Source: MKSF01 sp037190225 (GTDB lineage: Bacteria; Bacteroidota; Bacteroidia; Chitinophagales; Chitinophagaceae). From it: a stretch of DNA of 64,000 bases. Numbering within the stretch: the first letter of the stretch is position 1; every line of letters begins with the position of its first letter. A program made the position numbers and the translations under genes. The DNA lies in contig JBBCJL010000009.1 in the NCBI GenBank assembly GCA_037190225.1, positions 1 through 64,000 of the forward strand, given 5' to 3'. Shown one piece after another: positions 7,259 through 16,612 of the stretch. The notes under the pieces are model-generated. The model ran no database searches and had not been told where the DNA came from. It saw nothing but the letters and a program-made list of their open reading frames with translations.

Positions 7259-9223
7259 ATGAAAATACAAAAAATAGCTTTTTTAAGTATCAGCTTATTG
7301 GCAGGAACAGTAACTGCTTTTGCTCAGAACTTAATGGAAGTGGGCAATATCAAGGTTTCGAAAGATGAATTCCTTAAAATGTATGAGAACAACAGCATCA
7401 AGGGCAAAGTGAACTATAGTGAGGATGCTATACGGGATTACCTGAATTACTACACATTATACCGTATGAAATTACAGGAGGCCCGGGAGCTGCAGATGGA
7501 TACCGTTACGGCTGTTAAAAGGGAAATAGAGCATTATAAGAAGCAGCTGGCGCACTCTTACCTGAAGGATAAGACCATTAATGAACGCCTGGCGAAAGAG
7601 GCCTACCAGCGCCTGAAGGAAGAAGTGGAAGTGGCACATATCTTTATAGCCTTCCCTATGAACAATGACCAGCGTTCCAAAAATATATTCAGGCAGAAGA
7701 TAGACAGCGTTTACAACCTGGTCCATACCAAAAAGATGACATTTGAGGAGGCTGCCAAAACATTCTCTATGGATGCCAGCACTGCCGGTAACGGCGGTTA
7801 CCTCGGCTATATCACTGCGCTTCAGACAGAATATACCTTCGAGGAAAAATTTTACAATACCAGGCCCGGCACTATCTCCGAACCTTTTGCTTCTTCCCAG
7901 GGCTTTCATATCGTGAAGGTGCTGAACAGGAGACCCAACAGGGGACAGGTACAGGTGCAGCAGATACTGATCAGCGCGCCGCTTTCCGCCGGTTCGGAAA
8001 AGAACAGGGAAGCGAAGGAAAAAGCGGCGAAGCTTGTTGCCGAGCTGCGTAAAGGCGCTTCTTTCGACCAGTATGTAGCTACCTATTCAGAGGACAGGTT
8101 CAGCAAGAATAATAAAGGTGAGCTGGCGCCGTTCCGCTCCGGGGACGTCTCCAAAGAGCTGGAAGATGCCGCGTTCGGGCTGAAGAAGCCGGGCGATATT
8201 TCCGACCCCGTTAAATCAGAATACGGCTATCACATCCTGAAGCTCGTTAAGAAGATCCCGATAGGGACCTATGAAGAGGAATCCAAAGAGCTCCTGAGAA
8301 AGGTAGAGCAGGACTCCAGGTCTATCCAGGCTCATGAAGCTAAGCAGGAAGAGATCAGGGCGAAGGTCAACCTGGTAGAGCATAAAGAAGTGCTCGCAAA
8401 GATCAAGGCGGCGGCGAAAGAGCATAAAGAGAAATTTACCCTGTATAACGAGCAGCAGCAATATGATCCCAATGCCGTTTTATTGTCTGTCGCCAGCAAA
8501 CCTTTCTATGCCAAGGATTTTGTGACCTATTTCGAATCCATTAACAGGGGACGTCCCTTGCTCAGCAATACTGATAAGCTCATTGATGATATATATAGCA
8601 ATTACACCAATAATGTCATCAATGATGTACGATACGAGCAGCTGTATGCCGAGAATAAGGACTTCAGGAATATGGTGAATGATTACAATGATGCCATCCT
8701 GATCTATGAGATGAACTCTTCCAAAGTATGGAAAAGAGCTAATGATGATACGCTCGGCCTGAACGACTTTTACCAGAAGCATAAAAGCAAATATGTATGG
8801 CAGCCGGGCTTTGAAGGAAGGGTCTTCCAGTCTAAAGAGCGGGGCGACCTGGAAAAGCTGCTGGCGAAGATCAACCAGGGTACAGAGCCGTTCAAGGCTT
8901 ATGAAGAGCTGGCAGCCGACCAGTCCAATCGTGTGAATATCGCTATACAGGACGGCAGGTATGAATTCCAGAAATTCAATACTACCGCGGCCGGTATGCA
9001 GGAAAATAAGCCTTCGGCCATTATCAGCAGTAACGGCATGTTCACGGTGATCGTTCCCAGGAAGCTGTATACGGCTCCTGCGGAGAAATCGCTGGAGGAG
9101 GCGAAAGGCTTTGTGGTGTCGGATTACCAGGAATACCTGGAAAAAGAATGGAGCGCTTCCCTGAAAAAGAAATATCCTGTAAAGGTGAATGAAGCGGTGC
9201 TGAAAACCATATTCAAAAAGTAA
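7259..9223 (+). CDS. Periplasmic peptidyl-prolyl isomerase with parvulin domains (SurA/PpiD-like)
   Basis: 654 residues from ATG 7259, which gives a clean signal peptide (MKIQKIAFLSISLLAGTVTAFAQ); an upstream in-frame ATG at 7187 would put 24 unlikely residues before it. Two consecutive PpiC-type rotamase domains lie at roughly residues 110-215 (VAHIFIAF ... SQGFHIVKVL) and 225-330 (VQQILISAPL ... EYGYHILKLV), followed by a charged helical C-terminal half. The protein should act in the periplasm as a chaperone/isomerase for outer-membrane and secreted proteins. Monocistronic: it ends at a strong terminator at 9241-9281. Confidence 0.92.
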   Translation: MKIQKIAFLSISLLAGTVTAFAQNLMEVGNIKVSKDEFLKMYENNSIKGKVNYSEDAIRDYLNYYTLYRMKLQEARELQMDTVTAVKREIEHYKKQLAHSYLKDKTINERLAKEAYQRLKEEVEVAHIFIAFPMNNDQRSKNIFRQKIDSVYNLVHTKKMTFEEAAKTFSMDASTAGNGGYLGYITALQTEYTFEEKFYNTRPGTISEPFASSQGFHIVKVLNRRPNRGQVQVQQILISAPLSAGSEKNREAKEKAAKLVAELRKGASFDQYVATYSEDRFSKNNKGELAPFRSGDVSKELEDAAFGLKKPGDISDPVKSEYGYHILKLVKKIPIGTYEEESKELLRKVEQDSRSIQAHEAKQEEIRAKVNLVEHKEVLAKIKAAAKEHKEKFTLYNEQQQYDPNAVLLSVASKPFYAKDFVTYFESINRGRPLLSNTDKLIDDIYSNYTNNVINDVRYEQLYAENKDFRNMVNDYNDAILIYEMNSSKVWKRANDDTLGLNDFYQKHKSKYVWQPGFEGRVFQSKERGDLEKLLAKINQGTEPFKAYEELAADQSNRVNIAIQDGRYEFQKFNTTAAGMQENKPSAIISSNGMFTVIVPRKLYTAPAEKSLEEAKGFVVSDYQEYLEKEWSASLKKKYPVKVNEAVLKTIFKK

Positions 9224-9240
9224 TGCCTTTTCACAGATCA

Positions 9241-9281
9241 AGCATCAGGCGTGCCGGTTCAGGTACGCCTGATGCTTTTTT
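9241..9281 (+). terminator. Terminator after the foldase gene
   Basis: A perfect 12-bp stem (AGCATCAGGCGT at 9241-9252, ACGCCTGATGCT at 9265-9276) followed by TTTTT. Confidence 0.9.
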
Positions 9282-9620
9282 ATCTTAGAGCTTTATGGAA
9301 AAGGGTGGCGGCAGCTACAGTCTATCTGCACGCCCTGCCCGGCCAGGAGCCTGTTGTGAACAATTCCGGAGTGTTCATTGCCCGGCTTAATATTATTTCG
9401 CTATGGTAGTGGAATTGTTTCCTGCTTTGGAGTAACAGGCGTACCAATATATCCCAGGAGCACGGAAGGGCACAGGACGCTATAAAGCGCGCTTGCCAGG
9501 TAGTCATGTCGCCCCGCCGCGCTACAGTCGGAATGAGACCTTCCTGGCTATCGCATCACCGCCACGCATCAGGCCGCCTGCTGTTTCTTATCCCCGGTCG
9601 CCAGGTGAGAATTATAACGT
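9282..9620. other. Stretch with no supportable gene
   Basis: About 340 bp between two terminators. Only short open frames occur (for example 9322-9507 on the minus strand and 9493-9696 on the plus strand), none with a signal peptide, recognisable motif or neighbours that support it. The sequence is GC-rich for the window. I see no tRNA or obvious RNA fold; it could be the residue of a lost gene. Confidence 0.5.
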
Positions 9621-9656
9621 AAAAAAAAGCGCCGTCTGTGCAGAGGGCGCTTTTTT
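9621..9656 (-). terminator. Bidirectional terminator
   Basis: AAAAAAAAGCGCC and GGCGCTTTTTT flank a 12-nt loop; on the minus strand it lies just behind the gene ending at 9683. Confidence 0.8.
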
Positions 9657-9682
9657 CGTTGGCTATAGCCTGGTGGTTATGA

Positions 9683-10114
9683 TTACAAAGTTTTGATATA
9701 CTGCTTCAGTAATTCTACCAGGGCATCCTTTTTAGTTTCTTTACCGGAGCTGTACTTGCCGGCTAAAACTTCCGCTTTTTTCAGCAGGGTCTTTTTGCCT
9801 TCCAGCTTTTTAGCGTCCTGGCTGTTGGCTTTATCCAGGGTTTTCTCTGCGGCATTGATGTCCTCATTGATGTAGGATGTTGCTTTCTTGGCAGCTCCTG
9901 CCAGGTCAGAGTTGGAGATCTGTCCGTTTTCCAGGGAATTCAGCAGGCCTTCCATCTGGGCTTTTTGTCCGTTTGCCAGCATAGAAGCAGGTACCTGTGC
10001 CGTTTTGGCCGGTGCGCCCATTGGAGGAGCGGTGTGAACCTGTTGCGCGTTTGCCTGGCCTATGCCGGCGAGCAGTAAGCCTAACCCTGCGATAACGATT
10101 GCTTTCAATTTCAT
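9683..10114 (-). CDS. Small secreted helical protein of unknown function
   Basis: 143 residues with a signal peptide (MKLKAIVIAGLGLLLAGIGQANAQ). The mature part is Ala-, Lys- and Gln-rich and predicted to be almost all helix, with no Cys. No family recognised; it resembles small abundant periplasmic proteins common in Bacteroidota. It is followed by a terminator at 9621-9656 and separated by 77 bp from the lipoprotein gene end at 10192, which it may or may not be co-transcribed with. Confidence 0.75.
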   Translation of the reverse strand: MKLKAIVIAGLGLLLAGIGQANAQQVHTAPPMGAPAKTAQVPASMLANGQKAQMEGLLNSLENGQISNSDLAGAAKKATSYINEDINAAEKTLDKANSQDAKKLEGKKTLLKKAEVLAGKYSSGKETKKDALVELLKQYIKTL

Positions 10115-10191
10115 AATCTTGTTTGTTTTAAAGTAATAACTTAAAATTTTGACTAACGGAACGCTGAAAGGTTTAAATATCCCGAAGCTGT

Positions 10192-11235
10192 TTAATAAAT
10201 AGCGGTATATTCATCTTTCCAGCTTTCATTCCCGGAAAGGAACCAGGTCTTTCCGCTGTCTTCACTCCTGTAGATGCCCATGCTGGTGGCGGCGTACAGG
10301 TATATCTTCACATCGTTGTTCTTATAGATATTGATCTTCCTGGTCAGGGATTTTACACTGGCTCCCTTGGGTAAGCCGGTAGTAGGATGGAAAACGCCTT
10401 CTTCATCAGAGCGGAAGATGCCTTCTGTCTCAGTGCCTACCACTACCACCTTATTGCCGAAAGGTGATACGGCGCCGGTGTATTTCACATCAATAGGCAG
10501 TACATGATTGTTGGTCAGCTTGGTCCATGTTACGGCACCGTCTGTGCTCACCCATACACCGGCTATACCATTATAGTCTACCAGGTAAAGTGTATTTCCT
10601 GCGCTGGTCAGGTAATATTCTGATCCGATGGTGGGATAGAATGATATCGTGGTTACCGGGGTCCATTCAATAGTGGAGCCGGTTTTGATAAAGGTCAGGT
10701 TGCTCACGTTGGAGTAGGCGTACAGGCTCCCGTTCTCAAGCCCGGAAAAGCTGCTGACCTGGTACAGGTTGGGCAGACCCTCCACAAAGAGGTCCGGCTC
10801 CCATGTTTCTCCGTAATCGCTGCTGTAAAATACGCCTCTGTCTTCTGTGCTGGTAATGAATACTTTATTGAAAGCAGCATGGTAGTAGATGCTGTTCTGC
10901 CAGTTATTTTTCCTCAATGTGGTGTACACGGGATTGAAGCTCTTACCTTCGTTCCTGCTCATATGGAGGGTCGTTCCTTTTACCATCATCAGGTTGGGAC
11001 CTGCGGTCAGGAGCTGGGTGGCTGCGTATCCGTCAGGAGGGAAAACAAACCTGTATTCCTCCCCGTTGGTGCTTTGGATCACCATACCGTCCTTTTTTAC
11101 CGCGTACAGGCTGTAAGGTGTCTGGATGACACTTGCATTATCCAGGCCCAGGTTATTTCCTTTCTGACAGCCTGAAAGTACAAAAAGCGTAACGGCGCCC
11201 AGTAAATAAACCTTTTGTAAAATTTTCTTATACAT
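10192..11235 (-). CDS. Lipoprotein with BNR/Asp-box repeats (beta-propeller)
   Basis: 347 residues. The N-terminus ends in lipobox LSGC, so it should be a surface or periplasmic lipoprotein. The mature part carries Asp-box motifs (S-x-D-x-G-x-T-W type): SRNEGKSF, SSDYGETW, STDGAVTW and SEDSGKTW, spaced as in sialidase/VPS10-type beta-propellers. The catalytic residues of true sialidases were not seen, so a carbohydrate-binding or scaffold role is as likely as hydrolysis. No linked transporter or glycosidase genes. Confidence 0.85.
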   Translation of the reverse strand: MYKKILQKVYLLGAVTLFVLSGCQKGNNLGLDNASVIQTPYSLYAVKKDGMVIQSTNGEEYRFVFPPDGYAATQLLTAGPNLMMVKGTTLHMSRNEGKSFNPVYTTLRKNNWQNSIYYHAAFNKVFITSTEDRGVFYSSDYGETWEPDLFVEGLPNLYQVSSFSGLENGSLYAYSNVSNLTFIKTGSTIEWTPVTTISFYPTIGSEYYLTSAGNTLYLVDYNGIAGVWVSTDGAVTWTKLTNNHVLPIDVKYTGAVSPFGNKVVVVGTETEGIFRSDEEGVFHPTTGLPKGASVKSLTRKINIYKNNDVKIYLYAATSMGIYRSEDSGKTWFLSGNESWKDEYTAIY

Positions 11236-11422
11236 TGTAATAATATTTTACCCGACTTACTTTTTAACGGTATTTTACTAAAAAAATTACCTCTGATGTT
11301 GAAAGTAATGCCATGAAATACACAAATTTGTAAATAACACGTTAGTATGACGAATAATGCCCTCAGGCACAATTGAGTCAAGCAACGTATAAAAGTAGTA
11401 TTTTTTTATATAAAAATAGTAA

Positions 11423-12628
11423 ATGGATAGACAATTTTTTAAAAAATATTTAGCACAGACAACGGGGGAATCTATGTCCTTTCCTGTCACAAAAGCAGAC
11501 AAATGTTTTTTATATGATAGCAATGATAATGTGTACATAGACCTCATAGGAGGTATCAGCGTTTCGGCCATCGGGCATAGTCATCCCAGGGTGGTGGAAG
11601 CTATCCGCGAACAGGCAGGAAAATACCTGCACGTGATGGTATATGGTGAGGCGGTACTTGCTCCACAGGTGCGGTATGCCAAAATGCTGGTGGACCTGCT
11701 GCCGTCACCGCTGGACAATGTCTATTTTACCAATTCCGGCGCAGAGGCGGTCGAAGGAGCGATGAAGCTGGCCAAAAGATATACGGGCAGAACGGGCTTT
11801 ATTGCCTGCCACCACTCTTATCACGGATCAACGCAGGGCGCTATGAGCATTTTCGGGGACGAAGCCTTCCGGAACGCTTTCCGGCCGCTCCTGCCTGATG
11901 TGCGGCATATCAGCCATAATAATATGGCGGACCTGCAGCATATTTCCGCGCACACGGCAGCGGTTATCGTGGAGGTGGTGCAGGCGGAGGCCGGGTGTCT
12001 TGTCCCGGACAGGGAATGGCTCCTGGAGCTGCGGGAAAGATGTACCGAAACAGGTACATTGCTTATTTTTGACGAGATACAATCGGGCTTTGGCCGTACC
12101 GGTACGCTCTGGGCCTTTGAGGATTACGGGGTGGTGCCGGATGTGCTGCTGCTGGGCAAAGCACTGGGCGGCGGCATGCCCTTAGGGGCCTTTATCGCGT
12201 CCAAAGCTGTCATGGATACCCTGACCTACCAGCCCATCCTGGGGCATATGACCACTTTCGGCGGGCATCCCGTGTCCTGCGCGGCAGGTATGGCGGCGCT
12301 GGAAGTCATACTGGAGGACAGGCTTGTGGACGGTGTGGCTGCCAAAAGCGCATTGTTCCGTTCCCTGCTCCGGCATCCCGCGATAAAAGAGGTCAGGGGG
12401 AAGGGGCTGATGCTGGCTGTCGTGCTGGAATCGTTCGATGCTGTTCTGAAGCTGATAGACGGTATATGTCTTAAAAATGCGGCGCAGCCCACAAATAAAA
12501 TTGGTGTTTTCACGGATTGGTTTTTATTTGCACCGGATTGTATCCGGGTAGTGCCGCCTCTGAATATTGATGAGGACGCTATAAGGGAGGCCTGCCGGAT
12601 CATTTTGCAGGAACTGGAAAATATTTAA
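11423..12628 (+). CDS. Class III aminotransferase (acetylornithine/ornithine type)
   Basis: 401 residues, a full-length fold-type I PLP enzyme. Visible motifs: NSGAEAVEGAMKLA at 104-117 (cofactor phosphate binding), HHSYHGSTQGAMS at 130-142, IFDEIQSGFGRTG at 215-227 with Asp217 for the pyridine nitrogen, and the Schiff-base Lys246 in LLLGKALGGGMP. The family includes acetylornithine, ornithine, GABA and diaminopelargonate aminotransferases; the substrate cannot be fixed from sequence alone, and no arginine-pathway genes are nearby. It is the first gene of a three-gene run: the next start is 3 bp after its stop. Confidence 0.9.
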   Translation: MDRQFFKKYLAQTTGESMSFPVTKADKCFLYDSNDNVYIDLIGGISVSAIGHSHPRVVEAIREQAGKYLHVMVYGEAVLAPQVRYAKMLVDLLPSPLDNVYFTNSGAEAVEGAMKLAKRYTGRTGFIACHHSYHGSTQGAMSIFGDEAFRNAFRPLLPDVRHISHNNMADLQHISAHTAAVIVEVVQAEAGCLVPDREWLLELRERCTETGTLLIFDEIQSGFGRTGTLWAFEDYGVVPDVLLLGKALGGGMPLGAFIASKAVMDTLTYQPILGHMTTFGGHPVSCAAGMAALEVILEDRLVDGVAAKSALFRSLLRHPAIKEVRGKGLMLAVVLESFDAVLKLIDGICLKNAAQPTNKIGVFTDWFLFAPDCIRVVPPLNIDEDAIREACRIILQELENI

Positions 12629-12631
12629 GCA

Positions 12632-13504
12632 ATGAACATGTATATCAATAAGATCCGCAGGAGCATAGGGTTTGATTATGAACGGAACGCCGCGCTCAGG
12701 CTGGTGCTGACGCTGGGCGGTTTTTATATAGCGCTGCAGGCGCTTTATATCATTATCCTGGTATTGTCCAAGGACCAGTCCATCGTGCTGAACCAGGTGT
12801 ATTTACCGGAAGTGGCCCTCCAGACGCTGCCCGTACTGGTGCAGAAGCCCTGGATACTGGTATCGCACATGGTATTTCACATCGGCTTCTGGGAATTTAT
12901 CACCAATATGGTCTGGCTGTACCTGTTCAGCAATGTGATCCAGACACTGGTAGGCTACAGGGAGATCGTGCCGCTTTATGTTATCTCGGCGCTGGTGGCT
13001 GCTTTGGGATTTACGGCGGTACAGGAGTTGCTCCCGCTTAAAGGACCTTTGTTCCTGGCCGGCAGCTATCCTGCCATCCTGGCTATGGGCGTAGCGGGTA
13101 TGATACTGGCCCCTGCCTACAGGATCTATATCGCGGAACGGTTCTCGTTTCCTTTATGGGCGGCTTTTGCGGTATATCTGGTGCTTAACCTGCTGATCTT
13201 CCTGCCGCATAATACCAAAATGATCGCGTGGATGACAATAGGCGGCCTGACCGGCGCTGCCTACATGCTGCTCCTTAAGAACGGGATCTCCATAGGACGC
13301 ATGCTGTACCGGGTGAAGCATGGCATTACAGGCGGAGGGCGGCCGCGGGAAAGGGATTCCCGTCACCCATCGGCGTCCAGGCAGCTGACCAATAAAAAAA
13401 ACGGTGAAATAGATGCTATCCTGGAGAAGATTCATCAGAAAGGATTGTTATCTTTAACACCCGGGGAAAAGGAAACGCTGGAGCAATACAGCAAAGGGTT
13501 ATAG
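12632..13504 (+). CDS. Rhomboid-family membrane protein, probably catalytically inactive
   Basis: 290 residues with six or so membrane segments and a soluble C-terminal tail. The segment LVSHMVFHIGFWEFITNMVWLYLF matches the rhomboid L1/TM2 pattern (family: H-x-x-x-H-x-x-x-N), but the second His is Glu88. The active-site motif GxSGA is GSYPA (144-148), placing Tyr where the serine should be, and the second catalytic His region (family AHLGG) reads AWMTIGG (199-205). The tail (EIDAILEKIHQKGLLSLTPGEKETLEQYS) is the short C-terminal helix-turn pair common in Bacteroidota rhomboids. A pseudoprotease role is inferred. It sits between the aminotransferase and an EEP hydrolase with tight spacing. Confidence 0.8.
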   Translation: MNMYINKIRRSIGFDYERNAALRLVLTLGGFYIALQALYIIILVLSKDQSIVLNQVYLPEVALQTLPVLVQKPWILVSHMVFHIGFWEFITNMVWLYLFSNVIQTLVGYREIVPLYVISALVAALGFTAVQELLPLKGPLFLAGSYPAILAMGVAGMILAPAYRIYIAERFSFPLWAAFAVYLVLNLLIFLPHNTKMIAWMTIGGLTGAAYMLLLKNGISIGRMLYRVKHGITGGGRPRERDSRHPSASRQLTNKKNGEIDAILEKIHQKGLLSLTPGEKETLEQYSKGL

Positions 13505-13527
13505 TTTTTATACTGCAAATTTATGGC

Positions 13528-14700
13528 ATGAATCGTCCCGTATTTTCTATATTAAGGCAGATACTCAGGAGTGTGTACGGTGTGCTGAACGTATTGGTGA
13601 TCGTGTGGCTCTTTTGCTGTTTGTATGCTTCCTATTTTGACGCCAGCAAAGGCGCTACCCTGTGGAGCCTTTTCAGCTTTACGAACCTGTTTGCCGTACT
13701 GGCCAACATCATCTTCGTAGGCATCTGGCTGTTCTCCAAAAAGAAAAAATACGCCCTGGGCTCCTTTGTCACGCTCCTGTTGTGCTGGAGGATCACCAGC
13801 GTTGTTTTCGGGGTCAATATCTGGTCTGCTATGACCGCATCCGGCTCCGGTGATGACCAGGGCATCAAAGTGATGAGCTGGAACGTGCATATGTTCGACC
13901 TGGGAGAATGGACCGCTGATAAATCCACCTTTGCAAAAATACTCAGGTATATAGAGGCGGAGAACCCCGATATCCTCTGTATGCAGGAATATTATAAGGA
14001 TGAAAAGGACTATTCCGCTCCCTATTCCGCTATCATCAAAGGACTGGGCTATCCTTATGAAAGCTTTATGCTCAATAACCAGTGGAATAAATCCAAGATG
14101 ACCATTAACTCTAAGCCCGGGGAGGTGATAGATGTGGGTACGGTTATCTATTCCAAATTTCCCATCTCCAATAAAAGATATCATAAGCTCTCCGGCAAAG
14201 GGCAGGGCATGCACACTGTGGATATCGAGCTGGAATCGGGTAAGAAATTTTCGCTTACAGTGCTCCATCTCACTTCTTTCCAGCTTGGCGATGACGACCT
14301 GGATTATATTGATGATCTGAAAAAGCAAGGCGTGGAAGCGGAAAAGAGGAATACTTCCAAGAGCCTGGTGTATAAGCTGATGAAAGCCTCCTCCCTCCGC
14401 GCCCAGGTCGCCAATGAGGTAGCGGCCTATTCCAGGCAGATAGAATATCCCATGGTGATCTGTGGCGATTTTAACGATATGCCGGGGTCTTATGTGTATG
14501 CTGCTATCCGGGGCGATCTCTCCGATGCTTTTGTCTCCAGCGGGTTCGGTATCGGTAATACTTACCAGAAGATACTTCCTATCCTCCGCATAGACTATCT
14601 CTTTTATGACAAGGATTTCTTTGAGGCCCGCGGGTTCAAGAAAAGCAATATAGGGCTCTCTGATCATTACCCTATCCTGGTCAATCTGAAAATCAAATAA
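13528..14700 (+). CDS. Membrane-anchored endonuclease/exonuclease/phosphatase family protein
   Basis: 390 residues. Three N-terminal hydrophobic segments (about residues 18-36, 50-70, 76-98) precede an EEP domain. Metal and catalytic motifs of the superfamily are present: SWNVHMF with Asn119, MQEYY with Glu154, HLTSFQ, the GDFNDMPGS block, RIDYLFYD and the terminal SDHYPI. Members cleave phosphodiesters in nucleic acids, phosphoinositides or sphingomyelin; the substrate here is unknown, and the domain should face the periplasm or cytoplasm depending on topology. It starts 24 bp after the rhomboid gene and probably shares its transcript. Confidence 0.88.
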   Translation: MNRPVFSILRQILRSVYGVLNVLVIVWLFCCLYASYFDASKGATLWSLFSFTNLFAVLANIIFVGIWLFSKKKKYALGSFVTLLLCWRITSVVFGVNIWSAMTASGSGDDQGIKVMSWNVHMFDLGEWTADKSTFAKILRYIEAENPDILCMQEYYKDEKDYSAPYSAIIKGLGYPYESFMLNNQWNKSKMTINSKPGEVIDVGTVIYSKFPISNKRYHKLSGKGQGMHTVDIELESGKKFSLTVLHLTSFQLGDDDLDYIDDLKKQGVEAEKRNTSKSLVYKLMKASSLRAQVANEVAAYSRQIEYPMVICGDFNDMPGSYVYAAIRGDLSDAFVSSGFGIGNTYQKILPILRIDYLFYDKDFFEARGFKKSNIGLSDHYPILVNLKIK

Positions 14701-14846
14701 ATTTTTTTATTTCTACCCAAGATTTTATCTTCGTCTCTCGTCTTATATACTAAACAACCCGTAAATAACAAATATTTACATCCCGGCACACAATAAAAAA
14801 ATAAGCTTATTGACTGAAACTTCTACTATTATTCATTAGGGTTTTT

Positions 14847-14870
14847 AACACATGTCGATGTGTTCTTTTA
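14847..14870 (+). terminator. Hairpin with U-tract before the sigma factor gene
   Basis: AACACAT (14847-14853) and ATGTGTT (14858-14864) around GTCG, followed by CTTTTA. It could end the upstream operon or act in the leader of the sigma factor gene 23 bp further on. Confidence 0.4.
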
Positions 14871-14892
14871 TTCATCAAAAAGCGTTTAGTAT

Positions 14893-15492
14893 ATGGAAGT
14901 TGCAATGTCAAAATCCTTTAAGTCTTATTCCGACCAGGAGCTGATCCAGCAGTTCGCTGCTTACGAGCAGTGGGTGATCAGGGAGCTGATCAGCCGGTAC
15001 CAGTCAAAGATTTATACATCAATCTATATCATGGTAAAGGATAAATATCTTGCGGAAGATATTTACCAGGAAACTTTCATAAAGATATTCACAACGCTCA
15101 GGAACGGCAAATATGCAGATCAGGGTAAATTCCTGCCCTGGGCCATGCGCATCGCCCATAACTTGTGTATTGATTATTTCAGGAAGGTCAAGCAGCAGGT
15201 AAAGGTGACCCTGCAGGACGGGACGGATATACTGACCTTATTCCCTGCTTTGCAGGAAAATGCGGAACAGAAAACTATCAGGCAGCAGTCTGATCATATC
15301 CTGCAGCGCCTGGTGGACGATCTGCCCCAGGAGCAGAAAGAGGTCATCGTGATGCGCATATACGGGGATATGTCCTTCAAGGAGATCGCGCGGGTGACCG
15401 GTGTAAGCATCAATACAGCGCTGGGCAGGATGCGCTACGGGCTGATGAATTTAAAGAAGACCATAGCAGTGCAGCAGATCAATATCCGCTAA
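14893..15492 (+). CDS. ECF-type RNA polymerase sigma factor
   Basis: 199 residues (or 194 from the ATG at 14908). Region 2 is at about 18-95 (LISRYQSKIYTSIYIMVKD, AEDIYQETFIKIF, WAMRIAHNLCIDYFRK) and region 4 at about 140-190 (LPQEQKEVIVMRIYGDMSFKEIARVTG). It should redirect RNA polymerase to a regulon not visible here. No anti-sigma factor gene is adjacent, which is usual for the highly conserved single-gene ECF factor found across Bacteroidota. Its stop overlaps by 4 bp the stop of dprA on the other strand. Confidence 0.93.
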   Translation: MEVAMSKSFKSYSDQELIQQFAAYEQWVIRELISRYQSKIYTSIYIMVKDKYLAEDIYQETFIKIFTTLRNGKYADQGKFLPWAMRIAHNLCIDYFRKVKQQVKVTLQDGTDILTLFPALQENAEQKTIRQQSDHILQRLVDDLPQEQKEVIVMRIYGDMSFKEIARVTGVSINTALGRMRYGLMNLKKTIAVQQINIR

Positions 15493-16598
15493 GCCCCGAG
15501 CTGATACCTTTTGCCGGGCAGGGAGATAATGATATCCTGCATCTCAAGATTTAATAAAGTGCTTGATAGCTGGGCATAAGACAGTTGCGTTTGGAGAAGC
15601 AATTCATCGAAATGCAACTGTTTTGTTTTTTGTAAATGTGTCACCACGAGCTGCTCTGCCGTGGTAAGCTCGGTGAAGAGCGCTTTCTGGATCACCTTCT
15701 TTTCTCCATTCGCGGGCGCCCAGCTCATGATATCCAGGATGTCATTACCGTTTTCCACCAGGTGCGCGATATCCGATTTGATCAGCAGGTTACAGCCGCC
15801 GGAATATTCCCGGCCCGCATTGCCCGGTACAGCGCCTACTTCCCGGTTATAGCCGAAACCCAGCCGCGCCGTTATCATCGCCCCGCCCCTCTCTTTGGTC
15901 TCCACTACCAGGATGAAATCCGAAAGTCCTGCCACTATCCGGTTCCGTAAAGGGAAATTGGGCTTCAGGGCCGCTGTGCCGGAAGGAAATTCCGTCAGCA
16001 GGCCTCCCTGTGTGGTCATCCGTTGCGCCAGCGCCGTATGCTGCGCGGGGTACATCGTATCCAGGCCATGTCCCAGCACCCCTATGGTGGGCAATCCATG
16101 CTGCAGCGCATAATGGTGCGCCAGCCCGTCTATGCCCGCAGCCAGCCCGCTTACTATGGTCATTTCCTGGCTTTCCAGTGTTTTCATAAGCTCTTTGACC
16201 ACCTGCTTGCCGTAATCAGTATGATTCCGCGTTCCGATAACGGCGACCGTCCTGGCGGGATCCAGCGAAGCGCATCCTTTATAGAACAGGAGCGAGGGCG
16301 CGTCCTCTACCGGCAGCAAGCGCCTGGGATAGCTGTCATCGTACCTTGGAATGACCCGGATCCGCTGGCTGTCGCAGAACTCCAGCTCGCGGTCAATGAA
16401 TTGGTAATCCTCTTTATAATGGAGCAGTGACCGTAATACCTTTTCCGTAACGAACGCATGCCTGGCCAGCTCTTTTCTTCCGGCTTCCAGGATAGCCGAT
16501 GGCAGGTGAAAGGTGTCCAGCAGCTTATTGATGGTATAATGCCCGATACCCGGGAGCTGTAAAAGATTCCAGTGTATCCTTATCTCCGTTGTATTCAT
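15489..16598 (-). CDS. dprA: DNA-processing protein DprA
   Basis: 369 residues of normal DprA length. An N-terminal helix-hairpin-helix-like part (LLQLPGIGHYTINKLL) is followed by the Rossmann-type core: AVIGTRNHTDYG, IVSGLAAGIDGLAHHYAL, TIGVLGHGLDTMYP, FPLRNRIVAGLSDFILVVE and GAMITARLGFGYNREVGAVPG. The C-terminal winged-helix (LHFDELLLQTQLSYAQLSSTLLNLEMQDII) is present. DprA loads RecA on incoming single-stranded DNA during natural transformation and recombination. Other competence genes are not adjacent, though a ComM-like yifB gene is at 45150-46688. Transcription may start at the element at 16613-16620. Confidence 0.96.
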   Translation of the reverse strand: MNTTEIRIHWNLLQLPGIGHYTINKLLDTFHLPSAILEAGRKELARHAFVTEKVLRSLLHYKEDYQFIDRELEFCDSQRIRVIPRYDDSYPRRLLPVEDAPSLLFYKGCASLDPARTVAVIGTRNHTDYGKQVVKELMKTLESQEMTIVSGLAAGIDGLAHHYALQHGLPTIGVLGHGLDTMYPAQHTALAQRMTTQGGLLTEFPSGTAALKPNFPLRNRIVAGLSDFILVVETKERGGAMITARLGFGYNREVGAVPGNAGREYSGGCNLLIKSDIAHLVENGNDILDIMSWAPANGEKKVIQKALFTELTTAEQLVVTHLQKTKQLHFDELLLQTQLSYAQLSSTLLNLEMQDIIISLPGKRYQLGA

Positions 16599-16612
16599 AT
16601 TATAAATTTAAA

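Noticed and set aside
13552..14667. Long open frame on the minus strand (371 codons)
   Set aside because: It lies exactly opposite the EEP hydrolase gene, which has all family motifs; the antisense frame has no signal, motif or promoter.
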